Shown one piece after another: positions 44,506-57,490 of a stretch of DNA of 64,000 bases (positions are counted from its first letter, which is position 1; every line of letters begins with the position of its first letter). This DNA comes from Taxillus chinensis. Lineage: Eukaryota; Streptophyta; Magnoliopsida; Santalales; Loranthaceae. The stretch spans positions 53,315,427-53,379,426 of the forward strand of contig CM042089.1 of NCBI GenBank assembly GCA_023512835.1, given 5' to 3'. A model generated the notes under the pieces. It saw only the letters and a program-made list of their open reading frames with translations. It was not told where the DNA came from and did not search any database. The translations under genes and the position numbers were made by a program.

Positions 44506-44805
44506 GAACCTATAGGCGTTAGGTGGGAACACCTAGGTGGAGGAGTTCCGTTTTGTGGCTTTGTTTTATGTTATGTAATTTGTGTTATGTAATTTCGTTG
44601 AGGCCTTGTAACCCCAGCGGAGAGATTTTGTAATGAAGTTTGAAACATAATAAAGGCATGTGGTTTGAATTTAATAATTATGTGATTTTGGTCTCTGAAA
44701 ATAAAATGTGAAGTGTATGTTGTATCCTACACCTTTATCCAAACCCGGGTAAAGGGAGGGTTACGTTTCGGTCTCCTCGGGTTGGAAAACCGGGGCGTGA
44801 CAGTA

Positions 44806-44823
44806 TGGTATCAAAGCATGGTC
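44806..44823 (+). other. Primer binding site, initiator tRNA-Met (D1)
   Basis: TATGGTATCAAAGCATGG follows the LTR by a few bases. It matches the tRNA-Met site with one G-to-A change relative to TGGTATCAGAGC. Confidence 0.78.
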
Positions 44824-45464
44824 TAGTTGGCCTAGGGTAGTGGGCGGACTTGGTTATTTTGAGTCCTTTGGAGGAGCCTGGAGGGATGTGCCTGATCAAC
44901 ATGGTCCTCTTGGAGCCTCCGAGGTGTACTTGGGGTAGTCCAATCTTGTGGTAGGATTTGCATGCATTGACATTAGGGCACTAGTCGCATATGTTGCTCA
45001 TGTGTGATCGTGTGGGAACTGTGATTAAGTTGTATATGTGGTAGGAATGCATGAATAACGTGATAAAGTGTTAATCTGTGCAACTCTGATCTTTTGTGGT
45101 AATTTGAACATGAAAGCAAGGAAAAGAAATTGTGGAATTGAAACTGTGTGTAGGGAAACTTGAGGCTTGTGAACTGTTAAAAAAAAAAATTAATCATAAT
45201 AAAAAAATTAAATAAATTAAATATACAATAATGTTGGTGTTCTGTGAATGGTTGAGCATGTGATTTGTTTGGTACTTTGTGAAATAAGCGTGGTTATGAG
45301 CAATGCAATGGAATGTAAAAAATTGGTATAGTCTGTTAAATGTGAACCTATGGACTTGTGTGGTAATAACGTGTGTTATAACTTAAGCTGCTTAGTCGGT
45401 AGCGGTCTCGCGATTGTTGAGATCGTTTAGTGTTAATCTGGAGCGCTACCTTTTCGCATAGCCA
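44824..45464 (+). other. Untranslated leader of D1
   Basis: No gene was seen. A low-complexity A/T tract is at 45178-45232. The first ~150 bp is shared with the B and D2 leaders. Confidence 0.6.
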
Positions 45465-45765
45465 ATGTTTCTGAGAACTATAAACCGTGCGACTGTTGAG
45501 GTAACAGAGGAGGCTGCGACTCAGGTTGGGCAAGTGAGAGAGCTGCAGGCTGAAGGTGATAAACTAATCACGATAGAGGTTGGCATCTTTGACCCGATTA
45601 TTCCAGAGGTGAGGGATGATATTCGACAACTAAGTTGGAGCGAGGTGCGAGGTACGCCAAGAGCTGTCAACCCATATCATTGAGGGGAGTTTGGGTGCGG
45701 ATCAACGGAAGCCACATTTTCCCAATCAGCAGGAAGGACTTAAGAGGCAAAGGGTGCAAGTTGAG

Positions 45766-48386
45766 TGTAAGACCCGCAAAAATTTAAGCTCTTCCTTAAA
45801 TAGTAATAATAATAATATCATTACTAAAAATAGTTAGAAAGAATATTTTAGATATTATCACAATAAAAATAAGTACCTAATATAGCCATTTAAGTAGCAT
45901 GTGACTAGTAAGTAGCCGTTAGAATAGTAACTAGCAGTTAGAATAGTAACTAACCGTTGGAATAAGTAACTAATCATTATAATAGTATCCGTTTGAATTG
46001 TTATAAATAGGTATGAGTATGTAATAATGTTTTATAATATTATACTTTATAGGTTTATAAAGTAAGAAGTCATGGAATATAATGTTATCTTACTTTATTG
46101 TTTATTGATTACGCAATTATATTATTTTATCCGCGTTAATATTAAATACGTTATAAAAAAATAAAATAAAATAATTTCTTATACGTCATAAAAAGTTTAG
46201 ATGCTATATATTATGTCATTTAGTTTCTTAAACCAAATTACTATGGGTAAGTAAGTATTACAAGCCTTAACTTTACTAAAAGTATAAAACATAGGTAAGG
46301 CCCAAAAATTTGAATGAGGCAGATTCTGGAGGTCCCATTCAAAAATTCATAACTTGAGTTATACAGATCCAATTGACATGAAACCAAATCCCATTTGTTC
46401 CTTTATCACTTAGCTAAAACGTGTAAAAATTTCAGAATTTAATATGAAGCCAATCAATTCCAGAAGTTAAAATACTACACATAGGTTCAGTGTGAACGGG
46501 TAAACATTTTAGTATGACTTTAAAATTCAATAACTTTTGTTATACACATGTGAAAATTATAAAATTGGTACCTATTTGTAGATATTTGAGTTACTAATGC
46601 AATACAATTGGCCATTTGTCAAAAACTACAAAATTAAAAACGTTATAATTGAATTAGTAGGGAGTACACCAATGTGGACTTTTGATGCCAAAGGAACCTT
46701 CTAGGTTTAAAAGTCTTAAAACATTTTTAAATGGTAGGAGGAGATAACCACGTTTTTAATAAGAGATAATATGAGGAAAATAAAGTATTATATATATTTT
46801 AAATAATTTAATTTAATGCCAAAGTCAAATTCGTACACTATTTTTCACACTATTACACCTACCACCTTACCTATAAATAGCATGCCTCACTTCCCTTCTC
46901 AAGCACTCTTTCCATTCAAATAAGCCACAAAACTCTCCTCCAAATACTTCCCAAAAAGTTCTATTAACACCCCAATAGCCCTCCAAGCCTTCTTTTCTCT
47001 CAATCTTTCTCTCACTTGTTGGAAGTTCCAAGAGGTAAATATTTCAAGCATATATTAATCATGTTCTTCCTCCTCATACATATATATATTATGGATGGCC
47101 TTGCCCCTCAATATATATATGTATATTTATTAAACAATACGTATATGTATATATATAAATTATTATTATTCCATGGAAGGCTAAGCCTCCTCATACATAT
47201 ATATATTATGGATGGCTTTGCCCCTCAATATATATATGTATATGATATGTATATATGAGTATATAGATTATTATTATTCCATGGAAGGCTAAGTCTCCTC
47301 ATACATATATATATTATGGATGGCTTTGCCCCTCAATATATATATGTATATTGTATAGTATATATATGTATATTGTATAGTATATATATGTATATTGTAT
47401 AGTATATACGTATATTATATATGTATATGTATACGTATAGATTATTATTATTATCATGAGAAGTTTTTCCACCATAATATACTTATATATGTCTCTCAAT
47501 ATATTATTTATGAATATATTATTATTATTTAAACTAAAATATTAACTTTTAAATTTTGTTTCAAGGTTTATAAACGCGGAAGACAAAAAGATAGTAAGGA
47601 TCCCTTCTTCTTTCCTTACCACGATCTCCGACGTGGAAATTCATTTTCTATTTCTTCTCTATATTTATATCTCAAGATTTTTTTTTCTTATAATATTATT
47701 TTAAGAAGAATTAACTTTCTTTGGCACTTCTTGGAAACTTGGTAATCTAACTTATTGAATGGTGAATACCCCTTTTACTTATCGGGGCTATTATTGCAAG
47801 ATCTTCCTTTACGTTGAAATTTACCATTGATGTGATTGTTTGAAAGTTTGTGAAGATATGTTTTATGTTTGGCAATATGTTTATGGGTGGTTCCAGGAAA
47901 GACCTCCAATGCATTGGGTAAAGAACATCACTGGAGAGTGTCAATCCAGTTGATAACAAGTTATGCAAGATATCTAGGTGGTGAACCTAGATGAGTAGAT
48001 ATTCTTATTTTTCCATGAGTTGATTATTCTCCATATATTATCCCTTAATTTTAACCTTACTGGGCTATTTGAGCTCATTTCCTTTCATGTTTTGTTTCAA
48101 ACCCCAGGGAACTAGGAGAAAGCAAGGATGCTAGGATAATGGTGTCCAGAGTGCTTGGAATAAAATCATAAGAAGATTATGCATGTAGTATTTATGTCAT
48201 GTAAAACTATAATGGGTTATCAACACCTAGTCTCTAAACGCTAAACCTTAGAGATCTTGTGATGAGTCTTGATGTAATAAATAAACCATCGAATTTATGT
48301 TGAGTAATAGATTACTATTCATATAATTGTAATATTTTATTTATCTAACGCACCCGGTCTGGAAGTCCAGATTTGGGGGCGTTACA
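45766..48386 (+). mobile_element. G: solo LTR of unknown family inside D1 gag
   Basis: TGTAAGACCCGC...GGGGGCGTTACA is bounded by a perfect 5-bp duplication TTGAG (45761-45765 and 48387-48391). It is 2621 bp, AT-rich, with no coding homology. A TATA box (CTATAAATAGC, ~46869) is followed by CT-rich leader sequence. Three ~110-bp AT-rich tandem units (47071-47455) are present. Orientation is set by the TATA box. A short non-autonomous element cannot be excluded, but no internal primer site was seen. Confidence 0.85.
47071..47455. repeat. ~110-bp tandem repeats in solo LTR G
   Basis: Units start at 47071, 47187 and 47295. Each contains CTCATACATATATATATTAT, GGATGGC(C/T)TTGCCCCTC, a variable TATA tract and TTATTCCATGGAAGGCTAAG. 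Confidence 0.9.
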
Positions 48387-48671
48387 TTGAGAATGGTCAC
48401 GAGTTTCATGTTGGGGGTCAACCCTCAACACTTCCATTTGAGTCCCGTTTCCCTAAGGGTTGTGCTTGCTGTGGACAACCGGGACATTGGAAAAGAGAGT
48501 GTGCCAAGAAGCAGTACCGGTGTCGCCTCTGTGGAAAAGTAGGACGTCTTCGTACAGTCTGTTTTGGTAGGACCGGGAGTGATGCTGGAGGACTAGCTAG
48601 TGAGGCCCGTAGAAGAGCAAGACAGAACTTCATTGGTGGTATCGTGCCCCTTTGGTGGGTTGTCGGTTGAG

Positions 48672-49673
48672 TCTCGTACTAGTTATGTGAGGCAGGGTGG
48701 ACTTTATCATGTCACGTTTAAGTTAGCATTTCGAATGGATGTGATTGGTGACCTGTTAGGAAATAAATAAGTAAAAAGAATAAGTATAGATTTATAATGC
48801 TAGAAGAATAATGAGTAGCTAATGAATATATATGGGTGTCGATTTTATATGTGAGTGGTATTCAACTTTGGCACGTGTTGCTAATCAGAGTAACCAAATC
48901 TTGTAGGCTACCTTTTGCCAGTGGGAGGGAATTTAGATTGGCTAGCTAGTAGAGCTTGAGGTGTGAAGTGATGGCTTGTGGGTTATTGTGTGACACCTCC
49001 TTGGCAACCTTGAATAATAGAAATATGTTCTTAAGTGGATAGAGGTATGTGTTGGAGTACTACTTGGAAGGGATATTCCTATGGTTACCTTTCTTTTCCA
49101 AGCGTTGTGGTTGAGGGGAAAACACAGCTAGTATAGCCTACTCTTAGAGTCCTTGAAGTGTTATCTTGTTGGCTAGAGTGGTCATTGCAAGTTCTAGTTA
49201 GTAACTATATAGGTGTTCTGGGTTCTCAGATGGTCAAGCAGTGGCCATGTGTCATGTTTGTAGAGTGTGAAAGGCCATGAGTGATGTTCTTAGAAGATGT
49301 TGTGAAATGGGGATGCACACGTGTAAAATGTGAAGTGTTCTGGAGCTCAACTATCGGCTGTGAGTGGGTTTCAAGGGTCGTGCCCGATGCATCCAATTGG
49401 TAAAAAGAGGTAAGCAAGTGAGATTTGGCAGGCCTTGTTTGGGCTTTTTACCCACATCTGGAAAATATTTCTCTAGGGGCTGCGGGTGTGCTTTTGCATG
49501 GTAGGGCCATTCCTTTGATCTGTATCTTGAGGAGATGTAAAAATTGGTACGTTCTAGTCGTCAGGAGTCTTGTGTTTCGTTGCATGTGTTGAGAATGTGC
49601 AGAAAATGTGGCATTGTGTCGTTGTATGTATTGCATAAGTGGTAGAGGTATATAGCGGAGTTGCTACGTGTGG
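48672..49673 (+). other. D1 region after gag with a chromodomain-like remnant
   Basis: No protease or polymerase motif was found. Near 49395-49540 a broken frame reads VSK(x)DLAGLV...LGAAGVLLHGRAIPLICIL. D2 shows this better as GVLWHGKAIPLIRILW followed by VGLEEERRC (55370-55450, minus), resembling the start of a chromodomain. It is interrupted by D2 at 49674. Confidence 0.5.
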
Positions 49674-50198
49674 TGTCACGCCCTGGATTTCCAACCCGAG
49701 GAAACCGGTACGTGACTCCCCATTCACCCACACGGAGGGCAACGGGGTTGGGATTACTAGATGCCACACAAGCAAAACTAACAATTATAATAAAACAAAC
49801 AAGCCACATCTTTATTTAATTCCAAACCTCAAAGGTTCACAAACCAACCATGTTTCGTACTACAATTCAGTCTCTCAGTACATTTCCCCCATGGGGTTAC
49901 ATAAGTCATAAAATTACATCACAGAAGAGCAAATAAAATGAAGATGGTCTTCCACCTTGGTGTATCGACCTAACGCCTGTAAGTCCCTAGAAAACAAGCA
50001 AACACAGTAGGAGGGGTGAGCAACTACAACTCAGTAGGGATCAAGTCTCCCCAACCCTTCCCATGTTCCTAGTGGCTACATGCATGTGCACAGGTGTAGT
50101 GATATGGCAGTAGTAAGAAAATAAAGCATTTCACATAACGGGCGTAACCTCAGCCCCAACCACACTGGCTAAACAAACCACATCTCAAATAAGTAATT

Positions 50199-51435
50199 TG
50201 TTGGATCAAACCCAGAATTTGGATAATGCCGTTAAAGCCTTATGTAATTTGATCTGAGATCTTTTGTGTTTATTTGATCATTGCAGAAGGTATGTCACTA
50301 ATCCAAAGATGCACTCGTGAGAGCAAAGCTAAGGACAGGATACATAATCCTGATCCGGACAAGAGTTAGTGTCGTCAAACACTTGGTAAATAACCAAGTA
50401 ACAATAAGTGCGGAGTAAGGAAAATAAGTGCGGAGTAAGGAAAATAAGTGCGGAGTAAGGAAAATAGATGCGGAGTATGGAATCCGGACTTATTACACAC
50501 GGAGTAAGGAACTTACATACGGAGTAAGGAACTTACATACGGAGTAAGGAACTTACACACGGAGTAAGGAACTTACATACGGAGTAAGGAACTTACATAC
50601 GGAGTAAGGAACTTACACACGGAGTAAGGAACTTACACACGGAGTAAGGAACTTACACACGGAGTAAGGAACTTACATACGGAGTAAGAAACTTACATAC
50701 GGAGTAAGGAACTTACATGCGGAGTAAGGAAGCGCCGACACGGACTAAGGATTCTAGTACTGAATAGATACGGAATAAGCAACCACCGACACGGAGTAAG
50801 GTTCCGAGCTTCATTAACTACGGAGTAAGGAAAATTACACCGGACCAAGAAGAACTTGCTCCAATGAAACCGCATTTAAAGTTATCAGCTCGTGCTGTCC
50901 CGATGTAAGAAGAATGCATTTAGAACAAGAAGAATCTTACACGTGGATCATCCGGATATGTGGACACAACCTTAATTGTATCTCGGAACTCACAAAGACA
51001 CTTATACTCTTCGAATCCAAGATCTTGAGCTCCACAATCCGCAGCAGTCAAGGCAGATAGATTACCAAGGGATAGTTAGTGCGGAACGCATTCCGGAACT
51101 TCAAGTTCCAAGGTTGTCTCTTAGGAATGTTTTGTATAAATATTCATACTTATACTTCTTGTAAAAAAAGAGCTAGAGCGAAGAAGTGCAAAAATAGAAA
51201 AGGCACTTGGCTAGTGTGTGAATTCAAAGTTGTAAACAGAGTGTAAGAGAGTGTTTGCTTCTATTTTGTTGTAATCACTTTGTGATAATAAAACAAAATA
51301 CTTCCACTATCCTGGTTATCTTCCGCAGATGATATTATCACTTAAACTAGATAAGTCTTTGTGTCTTGAGAGAAAAGAAAGAGTTCGAATAAGAGCCTAT
51401 TCACCCCCCCCCCTTTAGGCTCCAAGGGACCATCA
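50199..51435 (+). mobile_element. E3: solo copia LTR inside D2 LTR
   Basis: TGTTGGATCAAACCC...GGGACCATCA, 1237 bp, has a perfect 5-bp duplication TAATT (50194-50198 and 51436-51440). It is the same family as E1 and E2, without internal sequence. The terminal CA is kept. It contains a homogeneous 20-bp array. Confidence 0.93.
50501..50720. repeat. 20-bp tandem array in E3
   Basis: Eleven uninterrupted units of GGAGTAAGGAACTTACAYAC in exact 20-bp phase vary almost only at one C/T position. Four shorter units (GCGGAGTAAGGAAAATAA) precede it at 50408-50470. Confidence 0.96.
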
Positions 51436-51439
51436 TAAT

Positions 51440-51560
51440 TTAACCGCCTCTTCAGGCCACTGATTTAACCGCCTCTCAGGCAAAGTAGTTTAACCACCTC
51501 TTCAGGCCACTGGTTTAACCGCCTCTCAGGCAAAGTGATTTAACCGCCCCTTCAGGCCAG
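51440..51560. repeat. 34-bp TTTAACCGCCTC repeats in D2 LTR
   Basis: Three to four copies of a TTTAACCGCCTCTTCAGGCC-type unit occur. The homologous array in D1 has two to three units (44218-44295) and four units (61749-61866). Confidence 0.85.
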
Positions 51561-52143
51561 ATAGCACAGTCATGCACACAACATACACCACAGTCACTCA
51601 AGCATAAAACCAAACACTTGGTGTGCACCCGTTCACAGTGCACCAACCCAGTCATTCAGGCAATAGAACAAACACCCAGCATGCATACTTACACCGAATC
51701 ACAAGTCCAACCACACAGGCATTTTATCAAACATGTACTAGGCATATACACACAGCAATATTCACACAGGCATTTCATCAAACATGTGACATGCACCAAC
51801 CACCCAACAGCAGAATCACACCAGAATGCCATTGAAGGCCAACATCCATATAGGAGATCACACCTATATGGATTACATATATATATATAACAGATATAAC
51901 CCATAATCTGCCCCAGAACCCTAGGACAGAGGAGGATTTAGGAAGAACAGAACCCCTACCTCAAGTAAGACGCAACGACACAGCAATAGTCTGTTCCCAC
52001 GCCGAACGCCGTCCACCCACGAGACTCTGACCACCCACGCAAGACGCCCAGCAGCAACCAGGAGCTCTCCTACCCTCTCTCTCTCTCTCTGCGACGGCTG
52101 GTGGAGTAACAAACCCTAACCCTAAAACAGAGAGGCTTCTCCT

Positions 52144-52222
52144 CCTTATATAGACAACACAACATCAAAACGACGTAGTTTTGATTAAGTGAATCCCAGC
52201 ATCAAAACGACGTAGTTTTGAT
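52144..52222 (-). promoter_or_regulatory. TATA box with paired ACGT-core palindromes (D2 3' LTR)
   Basis: TATA lies within CCTTATATAG (52144-52153). Perfect-arm palindromes are at 52164-52185 and 52201-52222, 37 bp apart. Confidence 0.74.
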
Positions 52223-52786
52223 TACACAAATTACAACCTTGTTGTATCCATACACACCAAAATATTCACTATTCCAACCTGGTCCTTTGGGAAAAGATGA
52301 TTAGAATAACAAAACTAAGGTAACCATGCAAAAATACACCTGCACGCCAATTTGAACACCAATTCCCCAATTGGCATGCAGCTCCAAATGCACTCAAACT
52401 TCACCCCAAGCCTCCTTGCATCTTGTAGAGGCCTGAGAAGCAAAAATATGCTTGCACGTGAAATGGGTGAATTCACGTGCAGCTCCAAATGCTCTGAAAT
52501 TTCTGTGATAGGTAGAGGACCTCATTCTAAGAAACTTTTGTTCTTGCATGCCAATTGTTTGAGGCCATCTACCCTATCAAAAGTGAGCTCCAAGATCAGC
52601 CAAAACAGCTTAAAACCGCCTGTATACGCATAGCATCTTCCTAGGGCATAAACGTACGTTATCACTTGTCACATGCACCTCCCAAAAGTCTCCTCTTGGG
52701 CTAATCTCTTACCTCAAACTTGTGCATCAACCTCCAAGGTGTTTGTGGTTAACTTCTTACACACGAGTTACACACGGGTCATTACA

Positions 52787-55700
52787 TCCTCTCCCCCTTA
52801 AGACTTTTCGTCCTCGAAAAGAAATGACGTACGAGGAAAACAAACACAAGCTACCCATTTGCCACCCGGCAAGCCACAACACCCAAATGGGTCATACACC
52901 GTGCACAGCACATAACAGCACATAACAAGGTACCACCATAATCCATAACCACATGCCTCACAATAATGCATATAACACATATCCGCATGTCACAAATACA
53001 CATCTCAAAACACACCACAATGAAGAACACATGTCTAAAAGACAAAACAAATACACCAAATCATACACAACTAATACAAGAAAACACATCACAAACCCTT
53101 GGCCAACAGCCACCAACAGCCACCTCCCACTCTTAAGGTTGTTCGTCCTCGAACAACGCTGGGTGTTACTCACGCATCATGGACTCACATTCCATGTCTC
53201 CTCTACAGGACGTGTCGGCCCCTAAAAGACAACACACCTTCCAAAACGCACATGCTGAGGCACATCGCCCACAACCATTCACATACCCGTGACCGAAGAT
53301 ATCACACCATAACACACACGAAGGCACGTACCCACGGACCCAATACAACACACAGCATGATAGGGAAACACATATTCGAATCTCACAAACAACCCTTGTT
53401 CTCCTCACCTAACACATGTCACAAGTATTCACATGTCACGACAGTATAAGACATATACGCCCATTACCAACATGTTTAACAGATCACATAGGTCACAAAG
53501 CAACTCACATCATAAACACCACCACAAGGAACAACTCACAAACAAAACACTACTACACGTTTAACGTTCCACTGCCCATTCACCAACATCATACAACTCA
53601 TCCGTAAGGAGTGTCCTCACAACCTTCCCACCTTTGGACTTTTCGTCCCCGAAAAGAGAAATCAAGTAGTAAACATCACGAGAAGATCAAAGCAACATAT
53701 AACACCCAGGAGCACAACCAGAACTAGAGCTTGGCCAATTAGCGTGCTGACAACAACTCATGTGAACAAGTCTGACAATAGTGAGGTCGAGAAACCTCCC
53801 ACAGAGTCGCTAAGACCCCGACAACCGAATAAGGCCAACACCATAAGCCTATGCATGAAGTATCCATTCGCTAGAATTCATATGATTGAACGAGAAGTCA
53901 CGACATCGACATAGCAGGGTACTCGGCGTTAGACGCTTACTCGTGTCACAATAGGACCAACACTCCACAATGTAAAATACCTAACAATGACACCACTGAG
54001 ATTTGATGTCAACGGACACCAACAATTTACAACGCAGCCACACTCCATATGTAGACCTTACCCTGACAGCAAACACAAAGAGGTCACAAGGAAACACAAA
54101 TAAACAAGAGAAAAGCATTATGCAAACCACAATCACAGTCCCACACAGGGATATCACCACAGCAGCACCTGCATCACAGCTGAAACCGCCTCATTCTATA
54201 GCGATACACGCAACAACAGAACCCAACCAATGCCAAAGGGAACTCAAGATGACTTACAATCCAGGACACAACTACAAGCGGGATGAAGTTTGCTCTCCAC
54301 CAATTCGGTCACAGTCAACAAGACGCCCAACGGAGTCCAAGGAGTAACTCAAAACAACAAATGCAGTACCATACACAACCACAGCAAGACCAAAATCCAC
54401 CATCCGGCTATCACCTGTCACCGACTGTGAGGATTGACTAAAAGAAGTCTATGAACCAGAACACTACACTATAACGCCTCTCGGACACTTCGTGCTAGCA
54501 TCCTTAATCACGGTTAAATACGTATCCACTAAGGTCCCACAGCCTGCATACTAACTGAGGCGTACACTACAGCCCAAGTGTTAATGCCTTTCCGAGTCGG
54601 CAACCACCAAACGCAATGAAGTGGAACTTATCCTCTGACATCGGTGAAGTATAACTAACACAGCTCTCTCTCTGACCAGGAAAAATCCTCCCACCTGCAA
54701 CAAGACAATTGATCCCTCTGTGTCGCCATTCACAGGTCACAAGGAAGTTCTTTGCCTCTATGACATACTCCACCTCATGGCCTACCAACTCCCCTATACC
54801 AACCATCGCGTTCCATCTCAATACACCAACAAAAGTCTCAAATACACCAACACCTTGATGGCGTGAACCATCTCACTTACCGTGTGATACTACACATGAA
54901 AGGTTTTCGAGGAGAACAGATATAGATCATCTGCTTACCACCACCGCTCCAAAACATACACCCTTGTGATATCCGCCCGACATAAATCTCTCCCCAGGGA
55001 GTAAGACTAATACCCTTTTTAAGCAAAAACGCCGACCGACTCATAAATAACACTAATACCCTTTTCCTAGCTTATCAACACTTTAAGATTAAACATCACA
55101 CCAGATAAGGAATAATATGAATAACATCACATCTAACACTTTTCTTCATCCCCACACCACGGTTAATATGCCACTACACCACGCCTCATCCTCCTCTACA
55201 CATATGTGTCACAACACCCACACGTAGCAACTCTGCTATATGCCTTTACCGCAGATGCAACACATACAACAACACAATACCGCATTTTTCAGCACACAAG
55301 CAATGAAACACAAAACACCTGACGAGTAGAACATACCAGCCTTACACCTTCTCTCCTCCTCTAAGCCTACTTCCCACAAGATACGAATCAAAGGAATGGC
55401 CTTACCATGCCAAAGTACACCCTCCGCCCCTAGAGAAAGATAGCCCGAACAAGGCCTGCCAAATCTCACTTGCTTACCTCTTTTTACCAAATTGATGCAC
55501 CGGGCATAACCCTCAAAACCCACTCATAGCCGCTAGTTCAATTCTAGAACACCGCACATTTCATACATGCACAACCGGTTTCACAACATATCTGTTTTAC
55601 ATTACTCGGTGTTTTCGACACACCATAAGCACGACACATGGCTACTGCTGGCCCATCTGAGAACCCATAACACCTATATAATCACTAATCAAGAACTAGC

Positions 55701-56196
55701 AACGACCACCCTAGCCAACAAGTCAACACCTCATGGACCCAAGGAGCGGCTATACTAGCTGTGTTTTCCTCCTTCAACCACAACACTTGGAAAGGTAACC
55801 ATAGGAATATCCCTTTCATGTAGTATTCCAACACATACCTCTATCCGCATAAAAACACATTTCTATTACTCAAGGTTGCCAAGGAGGGGTCACACAACAA
55901 CCCACAAGCCATCACCTCACACCTCAAGCTCTACTAGCTAGTCAGTCTAAATTTCCTCCCACTAAAAAAAAAAGGTTGCCTACAAGATTTGGTTACTTTG
56001 ATTATCCACATGTGCCAAAATTGAATATCACTCACTTATAAAATCAACACCCATATTTTTTTTTATTAGTTACGCATTATTCTTCCAGCGTTATAAATAT
56101 ATATCTCCTAATAGGTCACCACCCACATCCATTCGAAACGCTAACTCAAACGGGACACGATAAAGTCCACCCTGCCTCACATGACTAGTACGAGAC
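52787..56196 (-). other. D2 internal region without recognisable pol
   Basis: Read on the minus strand, chromodomain-like remnants lie at 55370-55450 (GKAIPLIRILW, VGLEEERRC) and at 53130-53215 (EETW-like and CSRTNNL-shifted end). Polypurine-like modules are at 52787-52820, 53140-53160, 53205-53225 and 53625-53660. The rest shows no domain. ORFs such as 54567-54821 are not recognised. Confidence 0.55.
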
Positions 56197-56686
56197 TCAA
56201 CCGATAACCCACCAAAGGGGCACGATACCACCAATGAAGTTCTGTCTTGCTCTTCTACAGGCCTCACTAGCTAGTCCTCTAGCATCACTCCCGGTCCTAC
56301 CAAAACAGACTGTATGAAGACGTCCTACTTTTCCACAGAGGCGACACCGGCATCGCTTCTTGGTACACTCTCTTTTCCAATGTCCCGGTTGTCCACAGCA
56401 AGCGCAACCCTTTAGGAAACGGGGCTCAAACGGGAGTGTTGAGGGTTGATCCTCACCCAAGCTCCTCTCAATGACATGGGTTGACAGCTCTCGGCGTACC
56501 TCGCACCTCGCTCCAACTTAGTTGTCGAATCTCATCCCTCACCTCTGGAATAATCGGGTCAAAGATGCCAACCTCTATCGTGATTAGTTTATCACCTTCA
56601 GCCTGCAGCTCTCTCACTTGCCCAACCTGAGTTGCGGCCTCCTCTGTTACCTCAACCGTCGCACGGTTTATAATTCTCAGAAACAT
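56197..56686 (-). pseudogene. gag-like gene of D2
   Basis: The minus-strand ATG at 56686 begins MFLRIINRATVEVTEEAATQ, collinear with D1. A frameshift near 56490 precedes a GEDQPSTLPFEPRF frame with CACCGQPGHWKREC (CCHC) and CRLCGKVGRLHTVC. It ends at GGIVPLWWVIG. Compared with D1 it lacks about 90 bp between two TCAAC direct repeats, the same segment where G inserted in D1. The putative product would bind element RNA. Confidence 0.75.
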
Positions 56687-57490
56687 TGGCTATACGAAAA
56701 GGTAGCGCTCCAGATTAACACTAAACGATCTCAACAATTGCGAGATCACTACCGACTAAGCAGCTTAAGCTATAACATGCATTATTACCACACAAATTTA
56801 CAAATTTACTAAACAAATTTCACAGACTATACAAATTTACACTCCATCGCATTGCTCATAACCTCGTTTATTGCACACCATGCCAAACAAATCACATGCT
56901 CAATCATTCACAGAACACCAACATTATTACATATTTAATTTAATGTATTTATTTATTTATTTATTTCTTGATTATTATTATTTTATTTTATTTTGTTAAC
57001 AGTTCACATTTCACAAGCTTCACGTTCACAAGCACTCAGTTTCAATACCACAAATTCTTTTCCATGTTTTCATGCTCGAACCATCACAAAATTTCAGAGT
57101 TGCACAATTGAAACTTTATCACGTTCAAACCATTTATCCATGCAATTACACACACTGCACACATTTCAGTTCTCATTAAACCACATTGCACAAATAGCAA
57201 TTCCACAAGCACACAGCTCAAGTTGTCACAAAATCAGAGTTAATCAGAGCTGCACAGATTAAAACATGTTCTTTATATTTTCTCTCACATGCTTTATCTC
57301 GGTTACCCACACATTCACACAAAGACAACAAATGCAACTAGTGCCCTAATGCCAATGCATGCAAATCCTACCTCAGGTCTGGACTACCCCAAGTACACCT
57401 TAGAGGCTCAAAGAGGACCATGTTGATCAGGCATGTCCCTCCAGGCTCCTCCAAAGGACTCAAGATAACCAGATCCGCCCACTACCCTAG
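56687..57490 (-). other. Leader of D2, truncated at its LTR end
   Basis: Non-coding, matching the D1 leader (44825-45464) in reverse. It ends at CTAGGCC, where it is fused to mid-LTR sequence; the primer site is missing. Confidence 0.7.

Larger units (their letters stand above)
42908..44802 (+). repeat. Element D1 5' LTR
   Basis: It starts TGTAATGACCCGTGTG and ends GGGGCGTGACA; 1895 bp. It contains CACGCCAATTGG/CACGTGAATT inverted motifs (43130-43370), the promoter module, a GA microsatellite, a predicted intron (43733-44505) and two to three 34-bp GGCGGTTAAATCCC repeats (44218-44295). Confidence 0.93.
45465..48671 (+). pseudogene. gag-like gene of D1 with two zinc knuckles, split by solo LTR G
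   Basis: The ATG at 45465 starts MFLRTINRATVEVTEEAATQ, then GDKLITIEVGIFDPIIPEVR. A frameshift near 45650 moves into an ELSTHIIEGSLGADQ-like frame. Reading is interrupted by G (45766-48386) with a TTGAG duplication and resumes as ENGHEFHVGGQPSTLPFE. CACCGQPGHWKREC (a full CCHC) follows, then CRLCGKVGRLRTVC, where the histidine is replaced by Arg. It ends IVPLWWVVG before the stop at 48669. It is shorter than usual chromovirus gag and the main gag core is weak. D2 has the same protein, so the shape is a family trait. Confidence 0.75.
49674..52786 (-). repeat. D2 3' LTR, interrupted by E3
   Basis: It begins TGTCACGCCCTGG and ends GGGTCATTACA on the plus strand. Without E3 and its duplication it is ~1870 bp. 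GGTTTAACCGCCTCTTCAGG repeats (51440-51560), a CT microsatellite and the promoter module are present. Confidence 0.92.

Noticed and set aside
46861..47260. Possible host promoter and gene start in G (TATA box, ATG ORF)
   Set aside because: Lies inside a solo LTR with target duplication; the ORF is AT-repeat translation.
50401..50740. Regular 20-bp repeats resembling a CRISPR array
   Set aside because: Units are directly tandem with no unique spacers, lie inside a copia LTR with a target duplication, and the genome is a plant.
54003..54347. 114-codon ORF in D2
   Set aside because: Antisense to the element, not kept in D1, no recognisable domain.
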